In this document: piece by piece, positions 1 to 5,882 of the stretch | Layout: every line of letters starts with the position of its first letter | Numbering within the stretch: the stretch's first letter is position 1 | NCBI GenBank assembly: GCA_021816545.1 | Contig: JAKAXP010000054.1 | Location: 1 to 11,953, forward strand | DNA: 11,953 bases | Direction: 5' to 3' | Source: Bacteroidota bacterium | GTDB lineage: Bacteria > Bacteroidota > Bacteroidia > Bacteroidales > VadinHA17 | Notes under the pieces: model-generated | What the model was told of the DNA's origin: nothing | Databases searched by the model: none | The model's input: only the letters and a program-made list of their open reading frames with translations | Position numbers and translations under genes: made by a program

Positions 1-4
1 ATCT

Positions 5-32
5 AGACCTTCCGACCCAAGACCTGAGACCT
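5..32 (-). repeat. Short GACC tandem repeat (7-8 bp units)
   Basis: GACC recurs at 6, 14, 21 and 28, giving four units spaced 8, 7 and 7 bp. Read on the minus strand the units are GGTC-cored, and one (GGTCTTGG) differs by one base from the GGTCTTGC unit of the large array near 4300. The array begins about 40 bases downstream of the stop codon of the minus-strand reading frame at 74-311, so it sits 3' of a possible gene just as the other arrays in this window do. It may continue past the left edge of the window. Confidence 0.5.
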
Positions 33-73
33 ATCATCAAAACACCCATTCCCTTGCTTTGTTCGGTCTCTCG

Positions 74-311
74 TCAGACTTCCACATCATCTAAAAGTTT
101 CCTGTCTCTGTTCTCTGCTTCCTTCAGGATTTTGGGAGACTCCACGCGAGCAAAAGGATCAGTGCCGCGATTGACAGAAGAGACTGCAGCATCGTCGGCG
201 TTTTGTACTGTTTCAGAGACAAGAATACTTTTTGGTGTTGAATCGTGCAGTATACTATTTTCAGCGTTTTTCTTGATTATGCCGCTAAAAGATGTTATTT
301 TGTATGGTCAT
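74..311 (-). pseudogene. Possible small gene with a +1 frameshift, or a remnant
   Basis: The minus strand is open for 77 codons from 307 to the TGA at 74-76. It encodes a hydrophilic, charge-rich peptide ending in DRKLLDDVEV. That frame has no ATG, TTG or usable GTG. In the frame one base away an ATG at 311 begins MTIQNNIF and then stops at TAG. Skipping one T in the T4 run (plus-strand A4 at 287-290) joins the two into one protein of about 80 residues. The composition looks more coding-like than the Ser/Phe-rich frame open on the opposite strand, and codon use is more AT-rich than in neighbouring genes. I do not recognise the family. The ATG lies only 12 bp from the divergent yqgE start, leaving no room for a separate promoter, so this may be a decayed gene end or a chance open frame. 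A GACC/GGTC repeat follows its stop. Confidence 0.33.
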
Positions 312-323
312 TATTGCTGACAT

Positions 324-911
324 ATGGCTCAATATCCTGACATTTTCAGCATTAACCCTGAGGACAAGATCCCCGGGAAAGGACGGGTCCTTATTTCTGA
401 GCCCTTTCTGACTGACCGTTTCTTCAACCGTACCATCGTATTTCTTACGGAGCATACTGCAGAGGGTACTGTCGGGTTCATCCTCAACAGGGTGATCGAC
501 CTCATGGTCAGCATCGCAGTAGAGGGGTTTGACGGCTGGGATGAACATCTGTCGGTTGGCGGGCCGGTGGCTCCGGATACGCTTCATTACCTTCATTCAC
601 TTGGTTCGAGGGTGCCGGGCAGTGTGCCGGTGATACCCGGCATCTGGTGGGGAGGAGAAATCGATGCCCTGCGCAACCTGATAGCCACCGGAACCGTGGG
701 GCGTGACCAGGTGCGGTTCTTCCTTGGTTATTCAGGATGGGAGAAGGGTCAGCTGAAGCGTGAGCTGAAGGAGAACTCATGGATAATAGCCAATGTGCCT
801 GCCGAGGTGATCATGAAGAGCCGCGGCAACATATGGCGTGATGTGCTTCGGTCTCTCAACAACAAATACCGTATCTGGGCCGAGTTCCCCGAATCACCGG
901 AGATGAACTGA
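324..911 (+). CDS. yqgE: YqgE/AlgH family protein
   Basis: This 195-residue protein matches the YqgE/AlgH (DUF179) family over its whole length, which is normal for the family (about 185-195). Visible hallmarks are KGRVLISEPFL near residues 19-29, FNRTIVFLTEH, the GTVGFILNR turn, the VGGPV motif near residue 80, DTLHYLHSLG, IWWGGEIDAL and RFFLGYSGWEKGQL. The family is cytosolic with no established biochemical activity; the AlgH name comes from a regulatory phenotype in Pseudomonas and should not be over-read. The ATG at 324 is chosen because the N-terminal extension before the KGRVLI core has the usual length. There is no Shine-Dalgarno sequence. A weak Bacteroidetes-like promoter may exist (CTTG at 272-275, 19-bp spacer, TTATTTTG at 295-302). 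It converges on holA with a 79-bp gap in which I see no clear terminator. Confidence 0.93.
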   Translation: MAQYPDIFSINPEDKIPGKGRVLISEPFLTDRFFNRTIVFLTEHTAEGTVGFILNRVIDLMVSIAVEGFDGWDEHLSVGGPVAPDTLHYLHSLGSRVPGSVPVIPGIWWGGEIDALRNLIATGTVGRDQVRFFLGYSGWEKGQLKRELKENSWIIANVPAEVIMKSRGNIWRDVLRSLNNKYRIWAEFPESPEMN

Positions 912-990
912 TCAGGCAGCTATCCATACCATTGGCCGGCAATCATGATAAGTCCGGGGTCAATGGGATGCCTGTTCAGAGTACAGTAAA

Positions 991-1998
991 TCAGTGCATT
1001 ATCTTGAATACGAGCTCGCGGAGGAGGTCACCGGTATCACTGCCAGCCTCGCCGAATCCCTTGGATTTGAGGTCATATGACCTTATCAGCGAAATTATAT
1101 TCATACATGCCCCTACACTGTAGAGGGATGCGGCAGCTTTGAAATCCCTGACATACCCGGGATAGGTCTTCAGCATTGCAACCACGTTGCCGTCGCTCTT
1201 GTCCTTGAGGCTGTGATATATCAGAACACGGCTGAAACTTGAGAAAAGCATGGGAAAAATCAGGGGGATAATCTCCTTCTTTGAGTGTCCCGCATAATAG
1301 TTGACCACCCTGGCTGCCTTAAGCGGATCACGGTAAACTATTGACCTCCAGAGCTCATTCGGAGTGTAATCCTTGCTTATCCCGATGCTCTTTTCTATCA
1401 GTTCGGGAGTTATCCGTGGGTTTTCCTTCGGAAGGGAAATGATCAGCTTGTCAAGCTCGTTGGCAATCTTTCCCAGGTCATTTCCGAGGAATTCGGAAAG
1501 AAGCCTGGAAGAATCGGGACCGGCCATGATGCCCCTGTCGGTCAGGTACCTGTCAATCCATCCGGGAATCTGGTATTCCGGCACCTTGTCCGATTCAATG
1601 TACCACCCTTTTTTCGACAGCGCCTTGTACAGCGATTTCCTTTTGTCAAGGTCCTCGTATTTGTAGGCAATAACAAGTATTGTTGAATTGAGGGGATTCT
1701 CGATGTAAATAAGCAGGTCATCTATTTTCTTAAGCCTCTGAGCTTCGCGAACGATGACAACCTGCTGGTTTGCCATCATCGGGAAGCGGCGGCAGGTTTC
1801 AATCACCTGTGTTACGGTCACATCGAGGCCGTAAAGGACTGTCTGGTTAAATGCCTTTTCCGATTCGTCCAGAACCTTATCCTCGATGAAATCTGTGATA
1901 AGGTCAATATAGTAAGGTTCCTTCCCGGCAAGGAAGTAGACAGGCTTGTAGATCTTGTTTCGCAGATCCCTGATTATCTCCCTGTAATCCGTTGCCAT
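991..1998 (-). CDS. holA: DNA polymerase III subunit delta
   Basis: This 335-residue protein is the clamp-loader delta subunit, which opens the beta sliding clamp and loads it on primed DNA as part of the gamma/tau complex. The length fits the family (about 340). Supporting sequence includes the N-terminal domain start KPVYFLAGKEPYYIDLITDF, the RRFPMMANQQVVIVREAQ block, a mid-protein KALSKKGW region, and the characteristic GNDLGKIANELDKL helix followed by ITPELIEKSIGISKDYTPNEL. It carries no Walker motifs, as expected for delta rather than gamma/tau. The ATG at 1998 overlaps the TGA of amn by one base (TGATG), so the two genes are very likely co-transcribed and translationally coupled. Pairing of amn with holA and a nearby HsdR-N-like gene is familiar from Bacteroidetes genomes. 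Confidence 0.93.
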   Translation of the reverse strand: MATDYREIIRDLRNKIYKPVYFLAGKEPYYIDLITDFIEDKVLDESEKAFNQTVLYGLDVTVTQVIETCRRFPMMANQQVVIVREAQRLKKIDDLLIYIENPLNSTILVIAYKYEDLDKRKSLYKALSKKGWYIESDKVPEYQIPGWIDRYLTDRGIMAGPDSSRLLSEFLGNDLGKIANELDKLIISLPKENPRITPELIEKSIGISKDYTPNELWRSIVYRDPLKAARVVNYYAGHSKKEIIPLIFPMLFSSFSRVLIYHSLKDKSDGNVVAMLKTYPGYVRDFKAAASLYSVGACMNIISLIRSYDLKSKGFGEAGSDTGDLLRELVFKIMH

Positions 1999-2768
1999 CA
2001 GAAGCGGAGGTGTTTGACCGAGATGCCGTTATCTTTTATCTCTGTAAGAGCCTCTATACCAATGCGAAGATGCGTGTCAGCAAACTGGCTGGTGACCTTC
2101 TGGTCGCTCTCGCCGGTCTTGATGCCGGTGGAGATCATAGGCTGGTCAGAGACGAGCAGGAGTGCACCGGTGGGGATTTCATTGGCAAAACCTACGGTAA
2201 AGATGGTGGCAGTTTCCATATCAATTGCCATGGCCCGGGTCTTGACCAGGTATTTTTTGAAGCGGTCATCATATTCCCACACACGCCTGTTTGTTGTATA
2301 CACGGTGCCGGTCCAGTACTCGAGGCTGTTGCGGACGATGGCGGCAGAGACGGCGCTCTGCAGCTTGAATGCCGGCAGCGCCGGGATTTCCTGCGGAAGG
2401 TAGTCGTTTGAGGTACCGTCACTCCTGATTGCTGCAATCGGAAGTATAAGGTCGCCAAGCATGTTTTTTTTCTTCAGTCCTCCGCATTTGCCGAGGAAAA
2501 GCACAGCCTTCGGCTGGATAGCGCTCAGGAGGTCCATCACCGTGGCGGCGTTGGGACTTCCCATCCCGAAGTTGATTATCGTAATCCCGCCTGCCGTCGC
2601 GTTCGGCCAGTTCTTTTCCTTCCCCTCAACAGGCACATCGTTCCATTTGGCGAATGTTTCGACGTAATGGGTGAAGTTTGTAAGCAGGATGAATTCGCCG
2701 AAGGAGGCGAGATCCTTTCCCGTGTAGCGGGGCAGCCAGTTGTTGACTATATCTTCTTTGGTTCTCAT
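1998..2768 (-). CDS. amn: AMP nucleosidase, short Bacteroidetes type
   Basis: Predicted to hydrolyse AMP to adenine and ribose 5-phosphate in purine salvage. The 256-residue protein is the catalytic nucleoside-phosphorylase-like fold only; E. coli Amn is much longer because of an extra N-terminal domain, so function is by subfamily assignment. Visible blocks are IVNNWLPRYTG at the N-terminus, ITIINFGMGSPNAATVMDLL, AVLFLGKCGGLKKKNMLGD, the TSNDYLPQEIPALPAF loop, YWTGTVYTTNRRVWE, the AIDMETATIF active-site strand and LLLVSDQPM, ending in VKHLRF. The ATG at 2768 (MRTKEDIVNNW) is preferred over the upstream 2816 start because family members begin at this MxTK-IVNNW sequence and the longer form would overlap the promoter-like element at 2814-2821. 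It is the first gene of the amn-holA pair. Confidence 0.9.
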   Translation of the reverse strand: MRTKEDIVNNWLPRYTGKDLASFGEFILLTNFTHYVETFAKWNDVPVEGKEKNWPNATAGGITIINFGMGSPNAATVMDLLSAIQPKAVLFLGKCGGLKKKNMLGDLILPIAAIRSDGTSNDYLPQEIPALPAFKLQSAVSAAIVRNSLEYWTGTVYTTNRRVWEYDDRFKKYLVKTRAMAIDMETATIFTVGFANEIPTGALLLVSDQPMISTGIKTGESDQKVTSQFADTHLRIGIEALTEIKDNGISVKHLRF

Positions 2769-2788
2769 GTTCTCAAAAGCTGTTTGTT

Positions 2789-2796
2789 TATATTTG
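2789..2796 (+). promoter_or_regulatory. Bacteroidetes-type -7 element for the HsdR-N-like gene
   Basis: TATATTTG matches the TAnnTTTG consensus of the Bacteroidetes primary sigma factor at all six defined bases. It lies 34 bases before the TTG start at 2831, giving a leader of about 27 nt. A TTTG is present at 2757-2760, but the 28-bp spacing is longer than the usual 17-23, so the -33 part is unconvincing. Confidence 0.38.
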
Positions 2797-2813
2797 CCCT
2801 GCCTAAGGGTAAC

Positions 2814-2821
2814 CAAAAATA
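2814..2821 (-). promoter_or_regulatory. Bacteroidetes-type -7 element for amn-holA
   Basis: Read on the minus strand this is TATTTTTG, a perfect TAnnTTTG match, about 45 bases upstream of the amn ATG at 2768. No clear TTTG lies 17-23 bp further upstream, where the sequence already belongs to the divergent gene. The two opposing -7 elements lie within 33 bp of each other, so the divergent promoters would overlap. Confidence 0.35.
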
Positions 2822-2830
2822 CAACAAAAG

Positions 2831-3298
2831 TTGAAACCGCTGAAACTGCCTCCGTGTTCCCTGCGGATAAAAGAGGGCCCCGGCAACAGCCTCATCTATG
2901 ACACGCTGCGGAAGAAGTACGTGGCTCTGACACCGGAGGAGTGGGTCAGGCAACACTTTGTCAACTACCTTACCGGCTGGCTCGGCTACCCGCCCGGGCT
3001 TATACGTATTGAAGCATCATTCAGGCTTAATTCAATGCTGCGCAGGGCCGACATCCTGGTGCACGACAGGGCAGGTGAACCGGTTCTGATAGTTGAGTGC
3101 AAGGCGCCTGAGGTAAAAATATCCCAGGAGGTATTTGACCAGGTAATAAACTACAACTTCAGCTACGGCGTCAGGTATCTTGTTGTGACAAACGGGATGA
3201 CCCACTTTGCGGGTAAGATTGACACGGCAGGGCATACTTTCAGGCTTCTGGACCAGATACCCGATTACGAAACAATAACGCGGAGCGGAAATGATTGA
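2831..3298 (+). CDS. Stand-alone HsdR N-terminal-type PD-(D/E)XK nuclease-like protein
   Basis: This 155-residue protein corresponds to the small Bacteroidetes family resembling the N-terminal nuclease domain of type I restriction enzyme R subunits (HSDR_N_2-like). The core is visible: KKYVALTPEEWVRQHFVNYL (residues 28-47), E61 in IRIEASF, D74 in RRADILV, and E89-x-K91 in LIVECKAPEVKISQ, followed by the QVINYNFSYGVRYLVVTNG strand. These are the expected PD-(D/E)XK catalytic positions, so it may cut or bind nucleic acid, but no helicase, methylase or specificity gene is present and it is not a restriction system by itself. The start is TTG at 2831: an in-frame stop at 2810-2812 excludes longer forms, no ATG is available near the start, and homologs begin with the same LxLP sequence. 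Its last 8 bases overlap the next gene. Confidence 0.85.
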   Translation: MKPLKLPPCSLRIKEGPGNSLIYDTLRKKYVALTPEEWVRQHFVNYLTGWLGYPPGLIRIEASFRLNSMLRRADILVHDRAGEPVLIVECKAPEVKISQEVFDQVINYNFSYGVRYLVVTNGMTHFAGKIDTAGHTFRLLDQIPDYETITRSGND

Positions 3299-4262
3299 CG
3301 TTACGTGTGCGGTCATACGCAATGAGGAAGGGCTGGTGCTTGCCGTCCGCCGTGGCCCCGGAATGGGCAATGCCGGGAAGTGGGAGTTTCCCGGGGGTAA
3401 GACCAGGGCAGGGGAGGATCATGAAGACTGCATCATAAGGGAAATCGACGAGGAACTGGGGATGGATATTGTTATCTGCGGAAGGCTCGACAGTGTTGAG
3501 CATGATTACGGTGAAAAGCAGATAAGGCTCATCCCGTTCCTGTGTGATACGCTCTCGTCTAAACCTGTCTTGCGCGAGCATGACCAGTACAGGTGGATGC
3601 AGCCTTCGGAGCTGGTTACCCTGGACCTTTCCGCTGCCGACATTCCTGTCGCAGAGCAGTATGCGGCAGGATACAGGTGTTCGGAGAACCCCGAAGCCGA
3701 GGCGGAGACAGCCCGGATGACAGCAGAAGCAGGGGAGGAGCTGGCAAGGATGATGGGTCGTGTCACCAGTGTGGAGGAGATAACGATGGTGGCCCATTCA
3801 GCCGTTAATGACACCAACCTGCTGTCACAACTTGTGACACTGTCGTCGAGCACCGAAAAAAGAGTTGGATTCATGTCGTCATGGGCACTGTCAAAGGTCG
3901 TTGACTCTGATCCCCGGGCGCTTGTACCCTACCTCTCCCTCATGATTGATGCGCTGCCGGGTGTTCCGAACGAGAGTGTACAGAGATCATTCATGAGGGT
4001 GCTGATGAAGAGCAATATCAGCGATATCCCGCAGACGCACCATGCGAAGCTTATCGATTACTGCATAGCCATCATGCGTGAGCAGGCCGCTCCCGTGGCG
4101 CCGAAAGCATACGGGATGGAGATACTTGCAATGTTCTGTTCAGTGTATCCGGAGATGGTCAACGAGGTTGCCGGCGCAGTCCAGCTCGCCATCAATGATG
4201 CAGCAGGAGGGATGAAGGCAGCAGGACGTAAAGTAATTCAGAGATTAGGCAAGAGGCAGTAG
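3291..4262 (+). CDS. NUDIX hydrolase fused to a C-terminal HEAT-like helical domain
   Basis: The N-terminal part (residues 1 to about 128) is a MutT-like NUDIX domain with a complete Nudix box: G36-x5-E42-x7-R50-E51-I52-D53-E54-E55-L56-G57-M58. KWEFPGG before it and the EHDQYRWMQPSEL region after it resemble (d)NTP pyrophosphohydrolases that clean up oxidised nucleotides such as 8-oxo-dGTP; the real substrate is unknown. A linker rich in Ala, Glu and Arg (about 130-165) leads to a roughly 155-residue all-helical region containing RVGFMSSWALSKVVDSDP, PYLSLMIDALPG, ESVQRSFMRVL and AVAGAV-like repeats ending GRKVIQRLGKRQ. This resembles a small helical-repeat protein I recall as free-standing in other Bacteroidetes. 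The ATG at 3291 overlaps the upstream nuclease-like gene by 8 bp, indicating one operon. The final codons and the TAG stop lie inside a 7-bp tandem repeat. Confidence 0.85.
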   Translation: MIDVTCAVIRNEEGLVLAVRRGPGMGNAGKWEFPGGKTRAGEDHEDCIIREIDEELGMDIVICGRLDSVEHDYGEKQIRLIPFLCDTLSSKPVLREHDQYRWMQPSELVTLDLSAADIPVAEQYAAGYRCSENPEAEAETARMTAEAGEELARMMGRVTSVEEITMVAHSAVNDTNLLSQLVTLSSSTEKRVGFMSSWALSKVVDSDPRALVPYLSLMIDALPGVPNESVQRSFMRVLMKSNISDIPQTHHAKLIDYCIAIMREQAAPVAPKAYGMEILAMFCSVYPEMVNEVAGAVQLAINDAAGGMKAAGRKVIQRLGKRQ

Positions 4263-4267
4263 GCAGT
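4247..4267 (+). repeat. AGGCA(A/G)(G/T) heptamer repeat spanning the stop codon
   Basis: AGGCA occurs at 4247, 4254 and 4261 with exact 7-bp period (AGGCAAG, AGGCAGT, AGGCAGT). The first two units encode the last residues of the NUDIX-HEAT protein, and the TAG stop (4260-4262) straddles units two and three. The same heptamer, as AGGCAAT/AGGCAGT, is found at the 3' end of phoU. It runs directly into the octamer array that starts at 4269. Confidence 0.8.
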
Positions 4268-4268
4268 A

Positions 4269-4396
4269 GTCTGAAAGTCTGAGGGTCTAAAAGTCTAAAA
4301 GTCTTGCGGTCTTGCTGTCTTGCGGTCTTGCGGTCTTGCAGTCAGGGGATTAAATCCGTAGGACCGCATGACTGCACGACTGCACGACTGCATGAC
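4269..4396. repeat. Paired 8-bp tandem arrays, GTCTNNNN then GACNGCAN
   Basis: Ten units beginning GTCT (last one GTCA) start at 4269, 4277, 4285, 4293, 4301, 4309, 4317, 4325, 4333 and 4341, with an exact period of 8. The first four have A/G-rich tails and the next five have TTGC-type tails. After a 13-bp unique spacer, GAC recurs at 4362, 4370, 4378, 4386 and 4394, again exactly 8 bp apart (GACCGCAT, GACTGCAC twice, GACTGCAT). The second array is the approximate reverse complement of the TTGC-tailed half of the first. Each array therefore reads as GTC-cored octamers in the direction of transcription of the gene it follows: NUDIX-HEAT from the left, the alpha/beta hydrolase from the right. 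Confidence 0.85.
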
Positions 4397-4410
4397 ACTA
4401 TTTTATTTTC
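4317..4410. terminator. Large imperfect hairpin, candidate bidirectional terminator
   Basis: The arm 4317-4344 pairs with 4369-4396 over 28 positions: 23 Watson-Crick pairs, two G-T pairs and three single mismatches, counted by hand. The 24-base loop contains a small GGAT/ATCC hairpin (4347-4357). On the plus strand the stem is followed by a T-rich stretch (TATTTTATTTT, 4399-4409), as in an intrinsic terminator for the NUDIX-HEAT transcript. On the minus strand it is followed by two TTTTAGAC units, less T-rich. It lies between two convergent genes, where a two-way terminator is expected. Its core is the repeat arrays themselves. Confidence 0.6.
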
Positions 4411-5816
4411 ATCGTTTTCTTAATCCACGAAGTCATCAGCTCCATCGCCGCAGGCGAGAAGGTCTCCTCAATCTTAATGTACTCATCCGGTGAGCCTGTT
4501 TCAGCTGTCTGGAACAGGTGGTTCAGGCCGGGCAGCATGACTGTCTTCACCTTTCGGTTGCCGCCGCTGCGCAGGGCGGTTTTGATTGCCGGGAGGTTAA
4601 TTTCCTGGCTGACCTGGAGGTCCTTTTCGCCGTTAAGGGCCAGTACAGGGCACTTTACCTTTGACCAGAACTGTGCCGGGTCAGTAACGATAAAGTATCG
4701 CATCCACGGATTGTTAACAGAGATAAGCCCCTGTGTAAAGGCAGTCATCTTCTCCTTCCGCTCCTCCGGGCTCACACCCTTGCTGTCAAGTTCCTTCCCA
4801 TACCATTCCATTGCATCCTTCACGAACTTGCGCTGGTCAGGCTCTTCAACCACCATGCTGAATAGATGGCTGTTGATTGCAAGCGTCTCATCAATCCCGG
4901 ATTGCGCGGTACCGGATGCCTTCATGATATCTCCGGCCTGTCTCAGCATTATCTCCCGGCCCGATACCCCCGGCCCGGCCAGTGATACAATAAAAGCAAT
5001 ATTGCTGTTGCGCGATGCCACTATCGGAGCTATAAGTCCCCCTTCACTGTGACCGGCAAGCCCGATCTTCTTCTTATTGATCTCCGGGCGCTGCAGCAGG
5101 TAATTCACAGCTGCCTCAGCATCATCGGCAAAGGAGAGTGAAGTGGCATTATTCGTTTTCCCCTTTGACTTCCCGACACCCCGGTCGTCATACCTGAGAA
5201 CGGCAATTCCGTTCCGGGTGAGGTGATCAGCGAGTACCATGAAAGGTTTATGGAGGAAGACAGTCTCATTCCGGTCCTGCTGCCCGGAGCCTGAGATAAG
5301 CACCACTGCCGGGAAAGGACCATCGCCCTCCGGAAGTGTCAGGGTACCGGCCAGACTGAAGTTTTCGGCAGTATTCATGAAAGTCACTTCCTCTTCACGG
5401 TAGGGATACGGTGGTTTTGGTTCCTGAGGCCGGTTGTGTACAACAGGTTTGACCCCTTTTCTTAAGGTCAGGTCATATCTGCCCCCCAGCTGATTCCAGA
5501 TACCGGTGATAAGAGTGTCACCGGAGAATCCGCCGCGGTAATTACCTTTTACCGCCGGGATATCCACTGTAAGGGAGTCATCTGTCAGTGTGACCCTTCC
5601 GCAGGGGATATCCTTAACTCCCTGGTCCGGCGCATCGGCAACTGCCTTGATTGTATCGGCCTCTGTCATTGAGAAATGCAGCACCATCTGAAGTTCGCCG
5701 GAAGGAGTCTTTATCTTCCCTGACCATGAGCCTTCCACATCTGTGAAAGGGCGCTGTCCCGTAAGGGCCAGTGCAGCTGTAAAAAACAATCCTGCAAGCA
5801 AAGCTGTTCTTTTCAT
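4398..5816 (-). CDS. Secreted alpha/beta hydrolase (S33-like esterase or peptidase)
   Basis: This 472-residue protein starts with a signal peptide (MKRTALLAGLFFTAALALTGQ) without a lipobox cysteine, so a periplasmic or outer-side location is likely. Residues about 24-120 form a beta-rich N-terminal domain (VEGSWSGKI..., GDTLITGIWNQ) of the kind that precedes the hydrolase in many Bacteroidetes proteins. The alpha/beta hydrolase fold follows from about 140: VVLISGSGQQDRNE as oxyanion region, RYDDRGVGKS, the nucleophile elbow GHSEGG with Ser257, GEKDLQVS with Asp399, and GLNHLF with His433, a complete Ser-Asp-His triad. The substrate is unknown; acyl esterase or proline-type aminopeptidase are the usual guesses. 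The ATG at 5816 is chosen over an in-frame TTG at 5840 because it places the signal peptide at the very N-terminus. The gene appears monocistronic and ends at a repeat-built hairpin. Confidence 0.88.
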   Translation of the reverse strand: MKRTALLAGLFFTAALALTGQRPFTDVEGSWSGKIKTPSGELQMVLHFSMTEADTIKAVADAPDQGVKDIPCGRVTLTDDSLTVDIPAVKGNYRGGFSGDTLITGIWNQLGGRYDLTLRKGVKPVVHNRPQEPKPPYPYREEEVTFMNTAENFSLAGTLTLPEGDGPFPAVVLISGSGQQDRNETVFLHKPFMVLADHLTRNGIAVLRYDDRGVGKSKGKTNNATSLSFADDAEAAVNYLLQRPEINKKKIGLAGHSEGGLIAPIVASRNSNIAFIVSLAGPGVSGREIMLRQAGDIMKASGTAQSGIDETLAINSHLFSMVVEEPDQRKFVKDAMEWYGKELDSKGVSPEERKEKMTAFTQGLISVNNPWMRYFIVTDPAQFWSKVKCPVLALNGEKDLQVSQEINLPAIKTALRSGGNRKVKTVMLPGLNHLFQTAETGSPDEYIKIEETFSPAAMELMTSWIKKTMKIK

Positions 5817-5857
5817 GACACCAGATTTTATGACCTTCAAAAGTAGCCTTTTCTGGT

Positions 5858-5865
5858 TATATTTG
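5858..5865 (+). promoter_or_regulatory. Bacteroidetes-type -7 element for yedF
   Basis: TATATTTG is a perfect match to TAnnTTTG and lies 17 bases before the yedF ATG at 5883, implying a very short leader. No TTTG stands 17-23 bp upstream; the best nearby sequence is CTTC at 5834-5837. The divergent intergenic gap is only 66 bp, so this is the most likely promoter position by location as well. Confidence 0.38.
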
Positions 5866-5882
5866 AAGCAATTTCAGAACAC

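Noticed and set aside
54..320. Plus-strand 88-codon open frame ending just before yqgE
   Set aside because: It starts with TTG and its Ser/Phe/Arg-rich product looks like the antisense shadow of the more coding-like minus frame.
912..990. Terminator between convergent yqgE and holA
   Set aside because: No stem with a T-run could be found by eye on either strand.
1992..2411. Long plus-strand open frame opposite amn
   Set aside because: It is entirely antisense to a well-supported gene and its product has no recognisable features.
2831..3298. Type I restriction-modification system
   Set aside because: Only the N-terminal nuclease-like domain is present; there is no helicase, methyltransferase or specificity subunit nearby.
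4269..4396. CRISPR array
   Set aside because: Units are 7-8 bp with no spacers and no cas genes; a CRISPR has longer repeats separated by unique spacers.
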